From Dactylosporangium sucinum (GTDB lineage Bacteria; Actinomycetota; Actinomycetes; Mycobacteriales; Micromonosporaceae): 62,653 bases of DNA. Where the stretch lies: NCBI RefSeq assembly GCF_014647515.1, contig NZ_BMPI01000061.1, positions 974 to 63,626 on the forward strand, read 5' to 3'. Made by a program: the position numbers and the translations under genes. Position 1 is the first letter of the stretch. Each line of letters opens with the position of its first letter. This document shows, piece by piece, positions 56,363 through 62,653 of this stretch. Under the pieces are notes generated by a model, which worked only from the letters and a program-made list of their open reading frames with translations, did not search any database and had not been told where the DNA came from.

Positions 56363-58396
56363 CTACGAGGCGCGGAGGCGCTTCAGGGCGCCGCGGACCA
56401 GGTCGGGCTTTGTCGTGTACCAGAACGGGGGGAGGGACGCGCGCAAGTATGCCCCGTAGGAGCGGGCCGTCTCCAGGCGCGAGTCGAGCACCGCCACCAC
56501 GCCCTTGTCCGTGTTCGCGCGGATCAGCCGGCCCACGCCCTGGGCCAGGCGGACCGCGGCGATCGGGACGCTGATCGCGGCGAAGCCCGAGCCGCCCGAG
56601 GCGTCGACGGCGGCGGAGCGGGCGGCGGCGAGGGGCTCGTCGGGGCGCGGGAACGGGAGGCGGTCGATGATGACCAGCTGGCAGGCGTCGCCCGGGACGT
56701 CGACGCCCTGCCAGAGGGACATCACGCCGAGCAGGCAGCTGTTGCGGTCCTCGCGGAACTTGCGGACCAGGATGGGCAGCGCCTCCTCGCCCTGCAGCAG
56801 GATCTTGATGCCGGGGGTGCGGGCGCGCAGGACCTCGGCGGCGCGCTCGGCCGCGCGGCGGGAGGAGAACAGGCCCAGCGCGCGGCCGCCCAGGGCCTCC
56901 ACCAGCTCGACCATCTCGTTGGCGGTCGCGTCGGGCAGGCCGGAGGTCTGCGGGCGGGGCAGGTGGGCGGCGACGTAGAGGATGCCCTGCTTCGCGTAGT
57001 CGAACGGGGAGCCGACGTCGAGCGAGTTCCAGGTCAGCTCGTCGCGGGCGGCGTCGGCGCGGATGACCGCCTCGCGCGCCGCGTCGGCCGGGGAGCCGGG
57101 GGCCGCCGGGGACGCGGGCGGGGCGACCGGCAGGCCGAGGGAGCGGGCCACGGTGTCGAACTGGCCGCCCAGCGCCAGGGTGGCCGACGTGGCCACGACC
57201 GTCCGCTCGTGGAACAGGTGCACGTTGAGCGTGCCGGCCACCGACAGCGGCGCGATGACGACGGCGCGGCGGCCGCGGTCGTCGCGCTCGATCCAGGTGA
57301 CGTCGTGGTCGGCGTTGGCGAGCATGCGCTGGGCGACCTTGGTCAGGTCGGTGATCATCGTCTTGGCCTGCTGCTTGCGGACCGGGTCGGCGTCGTCGGC
57401 CTTGACCTCGCCGATCGCGTCGAGGGCCTTGCGGCCGCCGGCGTCGAGCAGCGTCAGGGCCTCGGCGAGCGGGGTGGGCAGCGCGCCCGTGATCCGGCCG
57501 GCTGGGGCGTCGGCCAGGGCGACCGTGAGCGCGTCGCCCGCCTCCATCAGGCGGTCGGCCACGTCGTCGTCGACGTAGGACCGGCAGCGCCGGGCCGAGC
57601 GCTCCAGCAGGTCGGGCGTCAGCTCGGCCTGGGAGGCGGAGCTGACCCGGTCGGCCAGCTCGTGCGCCTCGTCGACGACCAGCAGCTCGTGCGGCGGGAT
57701 GATCTGCCGGCCGGTGAGCATGTCGACGGCGAGCAGGCTGTGGTTGGTCACCACGACGTCGACCTCGCGGGCGCGCGCCCGGGACGCCTCGGCGAAGCAC
57801 TCCGCGCCGTAGGGACAGCGCTGCGCGCCGACGCACTCGCGGGCCGGCATCGAGACCATCTTCCACGCCGAGTCGTCGACGCCCGGGTCGAGCTCGTCGC
57901 GGTCGCCGGTCTCGGTCTCCATCGCCCAGTCGCGCAGCCGGTCGATCTGCTTGCCGAGCCGGCCGGCCTCGCCGAGCCACTTGGTCTGCTTCGACTCCCC
58001 CACGTCGAACAGCGCGTCGTCGGGCTCGTCGGCCGAGGTGCCCTCCAGCCGGGCCAGGCACAGGTAGTGGTGGCGGCCCTTGAGCACGGCGAACGTCGGC
58101 TTGCGCCGCAGCAGCGGCTCGACCGCCTCGGCCAGCCGCGGCAGGTCGTGGTCGACCAGCTGGGACTGCAGCGCCAGCGTGGCGGTCGACACCACCACCG
58201 GCCCCTTCACCAGCAGCGACGGCACCAGATAGGCCAGGGACTTGCCGGTGCCCGTGCCGGCCTGCACCAGCAGGTGCTCCTCCCGGTCGACGGCGGTGGC
58301 GATGGCCTCGGCCATCGCGTGCTGCCCGGGCCGCTCGGCGCCGCCGGGCACCGCGCCGACGGCCGCGGCGAGAAGGTCGGAGACGGAGGCTTTCAC
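56363..58396 (-). CDS. dinG: DinG/XPD-type ATP-dependent DNA helicase
   Basis: 677 residues, superfamily 2 iron-sulfur helicase. Walker A AGTGTGKSLAYLVP near residue 50, motif II VVDEAHELAD, C-terminal motifs LFSSRRAAERAAEVL, SLWQGVDVPGD and RLAQGVGRLIR. Four cysteines of the cluster domain: YLCLARLEG, and CVGAQRCPYGAEC. It resembles Rv1329c. GTG 58396 is chosen: TAGCGT lies 8 bases upstream (leaderless) and an ATG at 58438 would overlap the divergent gene. It unwinds DNA or R-loops for repair. Confidence 0.92.
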   Translation of the reverse strand: MKASVSDLLAAAVGAVPGGAERPGQHAMAEAIATAVDREEHLLVQAGTGTGKSLAYLVPSLLVKGPVVVSTATLALQSQLVDHDLPRLAEAVEPLLRRKPTFAVLKGRHHYLCLARLEGTSADEPDDALFDVGESKQTKWLGEAGRLGKQIDRLRDWAMETETGDRDELDPGVDDSAWKMVSMPARECVGAQRCPYGAECFAEASRARAREVDVVVTNHSLLAVDMLTGRQIIPPHELLVVDEAHELADRVSSASQAELTPDLLERSARRCRSYVDDDVADRLMEAGDALTVALADAPAGRITGALPTPLAEALTLLDAGGRKALDAIGEVKADDADPVRKQQAKTMITDLTKVAQRMLANADHDVTWIERDDRGRRAVVIAPLSVAGTLNVHLFHERTVVATSATLALGGQFDTVARSLGLPVAPPASPAAPGSPADAAREAVIRADAARDELTWNSLDVGSPFDYAKQGILYVAAHLPRPQTSGLPDATANEMVELVEALGGRALGLFSSRRAAERAAEVLRARTPGIKILLQGEEALPILVRKFREDRNSCLLGVMSLWQGVDVPGDACQLVIIDRLPFPRPDEPLAAARSAAVDASGGSGFAAISVPIAAVRLAQGVGRLIRANTDKGVVAVLDSRLETARSYGAYLRASLPPFWYTTKPDLVRGALKRLRAS

Positions 58397-58436
58397 GTCA
58401 ACGCACGCTACCCGCTCCGTACGACAGAATTCCCAC

Positions 58437-58937
58437 ATGACCCAGGTGCGCGTCGTCTACCGCAAGTTCGACGGATCCCTCCACTGGAACTACGAGACGA
58501 GACTCCTCGGCGAGGACGACCACGGCATCTGGGTCGGCGCCGACAGCGGCACGATCGTCCACCGTGGACCGACGCGCACCGGCCCGGTGGAAGGCCCCCA
58601 CGTGCTGCTCTTCCCGCGGCAGAGCTGGTGGACGGCCTGCTTCAACGCCGCGCCCCACCGCACCGAGATCTACTGCGACATCACCACCGTGCCGCACTGG
58701 CTCGGCGAGACCGAGGTCACCGCGATCGATCTCGACCTCGACGTACGGCGGAGAAGAGCCGGCGCCGTGGAGCTGCTGGACGAGGACGAGTTCGCCGCCC
58801 ACCAGGTGAAGTACTCGTACCCGCCCGACGTCGTGGCCGAGGCCGAGGCCAGCGCCGCCTGGCTCTTCGAGAACGTGCGCGACCGCAACGAACCCTTCGG
58901 CTCGAAGTACCACGAATGGCTAGAACTCGTCGTCTAG
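58437..58937 (+). CDS. DUF402 domain protein (phosphate-ester hydrolase-like)
   Basis: 166 residues. A beta-barrel DUF402 domain: VRVVYRKFDGSLHWNYETRLLGEDDHGIWVG, then APHRTEIYCDITTVPHWLGETEVTAIDLDLDV with the metal-binding Asp residues, and LLDEDEFAAHQVKYSYP. Members include FomD-type and nucleoside-diphosphate hydrolases. ATG 58437 has CAGAAT 6 bases upstream. Its last 18 bp overlap the converging sigma-factor gene. Confidence 0.87.
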   Translation: MTQVRVVYRKFDGSLHWNYETRLLGEDDHGIWVGADSGTIVHRGPTRTGPVEGPHVLLFPRQSWWTACFNAAPHRTEIYCDITTVPHWLGETEVTAIDLDLDVRRRRAGAVELLDEDEFAAHQVKYSYPPDVVAEAEASAAWLFENVRDRNEPFGSKYHEWLELVV

Positions 58938-59795
58938 CCCCGTGAGCTTCGCGGGGTTGAGCTGGTTGTAGACCCCCGTCACCAAACCGGAAGGGCTGAT
59001 CGCGAGGCTGGACACCGCGTAGCCGTCGCCCATCCGCATCACGATCCCCAGGTCGCCGTTGACCAGCGCGGGCATCACCTCGTAGCCGAGTCGGCGCGCC
59101 TGCCGGTACAGGCCGAGCACGAACCGGCCCACCTGCAGCGCGCCCTCGACGGGCCGCCTCGCCGCCGGGCCGATCCCGCCGCCGTCACCGATCGCGACGA
59201 CGTCGGGCGCGAGCACCTTGAGCAGCGCGTCGAGGTCGCCCCCGGCGGCGGCCGCGGTGAACGCGGCGAACACCTCCGCCTGACGAGCGCGGGAGGTGGT
59301 GTGGCGGTGTTCGCCGGCCGCGACGGCTCGACGCGCGCGGGACGCCAATTGCCTGGCGTTCTCAGCGGTGGTACCGAGGGTGCCCGCCACCTCGCCGAAC
59401 GGCACCGCGAACACGTCGTGCAGCACGAACGCCACCCGCTGCTCCGGGCTGAGCGTGTCGAGGATCAGCAACAGCGCGAGGCTCACGCTCTCGCTCAGCG
59501 CGACCGACTCGCCGGGATCGGCACCCTGGTCGGGCAGGCGCTCCACGATCGGCTCGGGCAGCCACTGCCCCACGTACGCCTCGCGCCGCACCCGCGCGGA
59601 CCGCAGCAGGTCGAGGCAGAGCCGCCCGGTCACCGTGGTCAGCCAGGCCCGCAGGTCGACGATCTGGCCCTGGTCCGCGGCCGCATACCGCAGCCAGGCC
59701 TCCTGCACCACGTCCTCGGCATCGGCCCGGCTGCCCAGCATCCGGTACGCGACCCCGAACAGGTGGCCGCGATGCGCGCTGAACGCGTCAGTCAC
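58920..59795 (-). CDS. ECF41-type (SigJ-like) sigma factor with SnoaL-like C-terminal domain
   Basis: 291 residues. Sigma region 2 (FGVAYRMLGSRADAEDVVQEAWLRY) and region 4 (LDTLSPEQRVAFVLHDVFAVPFGEVAGTLGTTAENARQLASRAR) are followed by a SnoaL/NTF2-like extension (about 180-291). The ECF41 markers are present: WLPEP (residues 78-82), DGGG (about 215) and NPAKL (the NPDKL motif) near the end. The C-terminal domain modulates activity in place of an anti-sigma factor. GTG 59795. The usual flavin- or carboxymuconolactone-type target gene is not next to it. Confidence 0.9.
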   Translation of the reverse strand: MTDAFSAHRGHLFGVAYRMLGSRADAEDVVQEAWLRYAAADQGQIVDLRAWLTTVTGRLCLDLLRSARVRREAYVGQWLPEPIVERLPDQGADPGESVALSESVSLALLLILDTLSPEQRVAFVLHDVFAVPFGEVAGTLGTTAENARQLASRARRAVAAGEHRHTTSRARQAEVFAAFTAAAAGGDLDALLKVLAPDVVAIGDGGGIGPAARRPVEGALQVGRFVLGLYRQARRLGYEVMPALVNGDLGIVMRMGDGYAVSSLAISPSGLVTGVYNQLNPAKLTGLDDEF

Positions 59796-59855
59796 GGGGT
59801 CAATTCAACCAGCGTTTGTCCGTCGGGCGATATGTACGTTAAGTACGATTTGCGA

Positions 59856-60776
59856 ATGAGCAATGGACTGGCCACGGTCGCCGGCGGCCTCGTCGGTCTC
59901 GCGGCGCTGGGCGCGCTCGGTGCCGCCACCGCGGCGCGCGCCCGCCGGGGGAAGCCCTACCTCGCGCGCGGCCTCTACGTGGCGATCGACGGCCCGGTCG
60001 ACCCGGCGGTCGCCGCGGCCCGGGCCGGCTACGCCGGGGTCGAGGTCGGCGTCCGGCTCGTCGCCGGCGAGCTGCGGCTGACCTGCGCGATGCCGCCCGG
60101 CGAGGAGCCGCCGACGTTCGAGCAGGCGGTGCTGACGCCGCTGGCCAACCGGGTCGCCGGCAACGCGCTCGGGCGCGTGCACCCACGCCGGGCCGAGCCG
60201 TTCCTGCTGCTGGTCCGCTCGGAGACGGGCTCGCCGTACGAGGTGCTGGCCCGGCTCCTGCGCCCACACGGTGCGATCCTCACCACATTTCTGGGCGGCC
60301 GCGTGATCCCGGGCGCGATCACCGTTCTGCTCACCGGGCCGCACTGGTCGCGGGCCGACCTGCTCGGCGCCTACGAGCGGCACGCCTTCCTGGAGGGGCG
60401 CTTCAGCGACCTGGAGCCGGGCGGGCTGCCCGTCACGGTCGCGCCGATGGTGAGCGACGCGCTCGCGTCCCGGCTGCGGTACGACCCGCACGAGGAGTGG
60501 CCGGAGTTCCCGGCCGAGGCCCGGCACATCGTGCGCTCCCTGGTCAGAGCCGCACACGGCGACGGCCGGCGGGTGCGGTTCGTCGATGTGCCGGAGTCGC
60601 CCCGCCGGGTCCGCACGGCGTTCTGGCGGGAACTGCAGGCGGCCGAGGCCGACCTGATCGGCAGCCGGCACCGGGTGGCGCTCGCGCGGTTCCTGCGCCG
60701 GCCCGTCCGGCGCGAGTTCAAACACCGCGCGGAAACGATGCGATACGCGCCGGAGCGGCTAACCAGCCAAAGGTGA
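59856..60776 (+). CDS. PI-PLC/AIM6-like TIM-barrel protein with degenerate active site
   Basis: 306 residues. One N-terminal membrane helix (VAGGLVGLAALGALGAATA) precedes a domain that follows bacterial phosphatidylinositol-PLC/glycerophosphodiesterase-like proteins from my knowledge of that family: GYAGVEVGVRLVAGELRLTC, GRVIPGAITVLLTGPH, GRFSDLEPGG, HGDGRRVRFVDVPESP and AFWRELQAAEADLIGS. The catalytic His pairs (AHNDY and GHD) and the Glu-x-Asp metal pair (EAD, here EVG) are replaced, so it is probably inactive. ATG 59856 is 6 bases after TACGAT. Family assignment is from memory. Confidence 0.65.
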   Translation: MSNGLATVAGGLVGLAALGALGAATAARARRGKPYLARGLYVAIDGPVDPAVAAARAGYAGVEVGVRLVAGELRLTCAMPPGEEPPTFEQAVLTPLANRVAGNALGRVHPRRAEPFLLLVRSETGSPYEVLARLLRPHGAILTTFLGGRVIPGAITVLLTGPHWSRADLLGAYERHAFLEGRFSDLEPGGLPVTVAPMVSDALASRLRYDPHEEWPEFPAEARHIVRSLVRAAHGDGRRVRFVDVPESPRRVRTAFWRELQAAEADLIGSRHRVALARFLRRPVRREFKHRAETMRYAPERLTSQR

Positions 60777-60800
60777 ACCCCAGGTAAACGCGACATGAAC
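60768..60800 (-). promoter_or_regulatory. PHO box upstream of the DUF47-PiT operon
   Basis: Minus-strand reading gives three exactly adjacent 11-bp units GTTCATGTCGC, GTTTACCTGGG and GTTCACCTTTG. It overlaps the last codons of the preceding gene and lies 108 bp upstream of the DUF47 start. Confidence 0.8.
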
Positions 60801-60908
60801 GGCCTGCTGGCGGGGGCTGGCGCCTCGGCGTCGATCTAGGCTTACCCCTACGATTCACCCAGCCGGGGGATGCCCGGCTCCCCCGTTACCGACGATCGAG
60901 GTCCTGCT

Positions 60909-61535
60909 GTGCGGTTGAGGCTTCGTCCCAGCGACGATTCGTTCTACGAGTTCTTCAGCCGTGCGGCCGCGAACCTCGTGAAGGGCACGGACCTGCTCTC
61001 CGAGCTGGCTCTGCCGGGCGTCGACGTGCAGTCGGTGAGCGAACGCCTCGTCGAGGTCGAGCACGACAGCGACGCGATCACGCACGAGCTGTACAAGAAG
61101 ATCAACTCAAGCTTCATCACCCCGTTCGACCGCGAGGACATCTACCGGCTCGGGTCGCTGCTCGACGACGTGATGGACCACCTGGAGGCGGTGGGGAGCC
61201 TCCTGTACCTCTACGGCCTCACCAAGCTGCCCACGCTCCCCCGCGAGATCCACGAGATCGTCAAGGTGCTCGACCAGCAGTCCCGCCTCACCGCCGAGGC
61301 CATGCCCCGGCTCAAGACCATGAAGGGTCTCGAGGAGTACTGGGTCGAGTGCAACCGGCTCGAGAACGAGGGTGACAGCGCCTACCGGATGGCCCTCGTG
61401 CGGCTGTTCTCCGGCGAGTACGACGCGTTGACCGTGCTCAAGATGAAGGAGGTCGTCGACGAGCTGGAGGCGGCCTGCGACGCCTTCGAGCACGTGGCGA
61501 ACACGGTCGAGACGATCGTGGTCAAGGAGTCCTAG
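60909..61535 (+). CDS. DUF47 (PhoU-like) phosphate-transport regulator of PiT
   Basis: 208 residues, all helical. PhoU-like metal-binding patches: RLVEVEHDSDAITHELYKKINSSFITPFDREDIYRLGSLLDDVMD (E/DxxxD clusters, about 45-90) and RLENEGDSAYRMALVRLF (about 140). DUF47 partners of PiT transporters are thought to control uptake. GTG 60909 has GAGG 8 bases upstream. The PiT gene begins 2 bp after its stop. Confidence 0.92.
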   Translation: MRLRLRPSDDSFYEFFSRAAANLVKGTDLLSELALPGVDVQSVSERLVEVEHDSDAITHELYKKINSSFITPFDREDIYRLGSLLDDVMDHLEAVGSLLYLYGLTKLPTLPREIHEIVKVLDQQSRLTAEAMPRLKTMKGLEEYWVECNRLENEGDSAYRMALVRLFSGEYDALTVLKMKEVVDELEAACDAFEHVANTVETIVVKES

Positions 61536-61537
61536 CC

Positions 61538-62551
61538 ATCGACGCGCAGCTCGTCGCGGTCGTCGCCGTCATCGTGGTGGCGCTGGCCTTCGACTACACG
61601 AATGGTTTTCACGACGCCGCGAACGCCATCGCCACCTCGGTGTCGACGCGCGCCCTCACTCCGCGGGCCGGCCTGCTCATGGCCGCGGTCGGCAACTTCG
61701 TCGGCGCCCACCTGGGCGGTCACGTCGCCAAGACGGTCGGCAGCGGCATCGTCGACCTCCCGGCCGGCCTGTCGAGCCTGGGCGTGGTCTTCGCCGGCGT
61801 CATCGGGGCGATCGCCTGGAATTTGATCACGTGGTACTTCGGGATCCCCTCATCCTCGTCCCACGCCCTCTTCGGCGGCCTGGTCGGCGCCACCCTCGGC
61901 GCCGTCTGGCTGGGCCACGACGGCAAGGTGCTCTGGGGCGGCATCCTGGAGAAGGTCATCATCCCGATGGTCGCCTCGCCCCTGGTGGGCTTCCTGCTGG
62001 GCGGCATCGTGATGCTCGCCATCATGTGGATCTTCCGCCGCGGCCAGCCGCGCAAGCTGACCCGCGGCTTCCGCCTGGCCCAGACGGTCTCCGCCGCCGC
62101 GATGTCGGTCGGCCACGGCATGCAGGACGCCGCGAAGACGATGGGCATCGTGGTCCTGGCCCTGTACGCGGGCGGCTACCAGGACAACACCACGCACATC
62201 CCGGAGTGGGTCTTCCTGGCCTCGTCCACGGTGCTGGCCCTGGGCACGTACGCGGGCGGCTGGCGCATCATCCGCACCCTCGGCCGCAAGGTGATCGACC
62301 TGGACCCGCCGCAGGGCTTCGCGGCCGAGACGGTGGCCGCGGGCGTCCTGTTCACGACGTCGCAGCTGGGCCTGCCGATCTCGACGACCCACACGATCAC
62401 GTCCGCCATCATGGGCGTGGGCGCGACGAAACGCCTGTCGGCGGTCCGCTGGAACGTGGCGGGCAACATCGTGACCGCATGGGTCCTGACCTTCCCGGCC
62501 GCGGCGCTGATCGCGGTGTTGTCCTACCTGGCGGTCCGCCCCCTGTTCTGA
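61538..62551 (+). CDS. pit: PiT-family inorganic phosphate transporter (apparent ATC start)
   Basis: Low-affinity H+-coupled phosphate transporter, 337 residues including the proposed start. Ten or so helices. PiT signatures: FDYTNGFHDAANAIATSVSTRALTPR near the N-terminus and a second copy in the C-half, ISTTHTITSAIMGVGATKRLSAVRWNV. Starting at ATC 61538 gives the family N-terminus (I/M-DAQLVAVVAVIVVALAFDYTNG), and AGGAG lies 8 bases upstream. The first conventional starts, GTG 61574 and 61577, have no ribosome site and would remove most of helix 1. No other start lies in frame since the previous stop codon. Confidence 0.88.
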   Translation: MDAQLVAVVAVIVVALAFDYTNGFHDAANAIATSVSTRALTPRAGLLMAAVGNFVGAHLGGHVAKTVGSGIVDLPAGLSSLGVVFAGVIGAIAWNLITWYFGIPSSSSHALFGGLVGATLGAVWLGHDGKVLWGGILEKVIIPMVASPLVGFLLGGIVMLAIMWIFRRGQPRKLTRGFRLAQTVSAAAMSVGHGMQDAAKTMGIVVLALYAGGYQDNTTHIPEWVFLASSTVLALGTYAGGWRIIRTLGRKVIDLDPPQGFAAETVAAGVLFTTSQLGLPISTTHTITSAIMGVGATKRLSAVRWNVAGNIVTAWVLTFPAAALIAVLSYLAVRPLF

Positions 62552-62554
62552 GTC

Positions 62555-62602
62555 GACCTTGGAAGTTTTCGGTCGCCCCGGCGACGGGAATCTTCCAAGG
62601 TC
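62555..62602. repeat. Long-arm palindrome, family D
   Basis: Perfect 11-bp arms GACCTTGGAAG / CTTCCAAGGTC at 62555-62565 and 62592-62602, with an inner GGTCGCC / GGCGAC pairing. It lies between the converging PiT gene and the next, partly visible, minus-strand frame. Confidence 0.85.
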
Positions 62603-62623
62603 AACGCGACCGCCCGGCCCCCG

Positions 62624-62653
62624 CTAGTCGGAGGAGACGATCACGGCGTCGGG
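62624..62653 (-). CDS. 3' end of a further minus-strand gene (partial)
   Basis: Reading the minus strand from the window edge gives the last nine codons PDAVIVSSD and TAG 62624-62626. It is placed in the normal converging arrangement with the PiT gene, but nine residues cannot identify it. Confidence 0.35.
   Translation of the reverse strand, partial: PDAVIVSSD

Overview
This window is from a high-GC actinomycete chromosome. It carries mycothiol genes (mshA, mshD, a mycothiol-dependent-isomerase-fold protein), the 33-residue ribosomal protein bS22, GlnR, SenX3/RegX3 and many leaderless genes. That combination and the gene neighbours fit the Micromonosporaceae (Actinoplanes/Micromonospora-like). 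The genus is an inference. There are no rRNA or tRNA genes, no insertion sequences, no phage and no CRISPR array. It is mostly core chromosome with a few accessory inserts.

Layout. 1-9.7 kb: tail of a DUF5667 protein, a HAD-IB phosphatase, then a minus-strand block (BldC/excisionase-like regulator, bS22, GalE2-like epimerase, PlsC-like acyltransferase), a MacB-type ABC exporter and an anchored zinc metallopeptidase. 9.7-16.3 kb: proline dehydrogenase, CGNR protein, cold-shock protein, TIM-barrel isomerase, Ppx/GppA phosphatase, a cysteine-cluster protein, a hexapeptide acyltransferase and a PilZ protein. 16.7-20.1 kb: regX3 and senX3 divergent from phoU, then gpm. 20.2-31 kb: two tandem MFS genes, STAS protein, lipoprotein hydrolase, GT39, ybjN-mshA, SDR, EI24 protein. 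31-38 kb: PIN pair, AlaX, a three-gene sigma-factor/pseudo-subtilase operon, HBHA/XRE, asparaginase, BKACE. 38-45 kb: ygfZ-fur, nitrobindin with a 34-residue membrane peptide, DsrE, a WXG-type/RTX/M91 putative secreted toxin pair, oxidoreductase, Nudix. 45-55 kb: pstSCAB, mshD, glnR, an LmeA-like gene, and a polycysteine leader ORF ahead of cysA/sseC. 55-62.6 kb: repeat-rich gap, dinG, DUF402, ECF41 sigma factor, PI-PLC-like protein, and a DUF47-PiT phosphate transport operon. Much of 1-30 kb follows the gene set of Mycobacterium tuberculosis Rv0484c-Rv0505c, and 38-55 kb follows Rv0811c-Rv0820.

How it works together. Phosphate is the theme: SenX3/RegX3, PhoU, PstSCAB and PiT are all here, and runs of 11-bp GTTCACC-type direct repeats (PHO boxes) precede phoU/senX3, pstS and the PiT operon. 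Redox and sulfur form a second theme (MshA, MshD, sulfurtransferase CysA/SseC under a probable cysteine attenuator). Notable oddities are a SenX3 homologue without membrane helices, a PiT gene that apparently starts at ATC, a catalytically dead subtilase-like protein overlapped with an ECF sigma factor, and a family of eight long-armed GATC-containing palindromes. Six gaps hold these palindromes. They include every convergent gene gap longer than about 70 bp, and the gap at the right edge where the neighbour is only partly visible.
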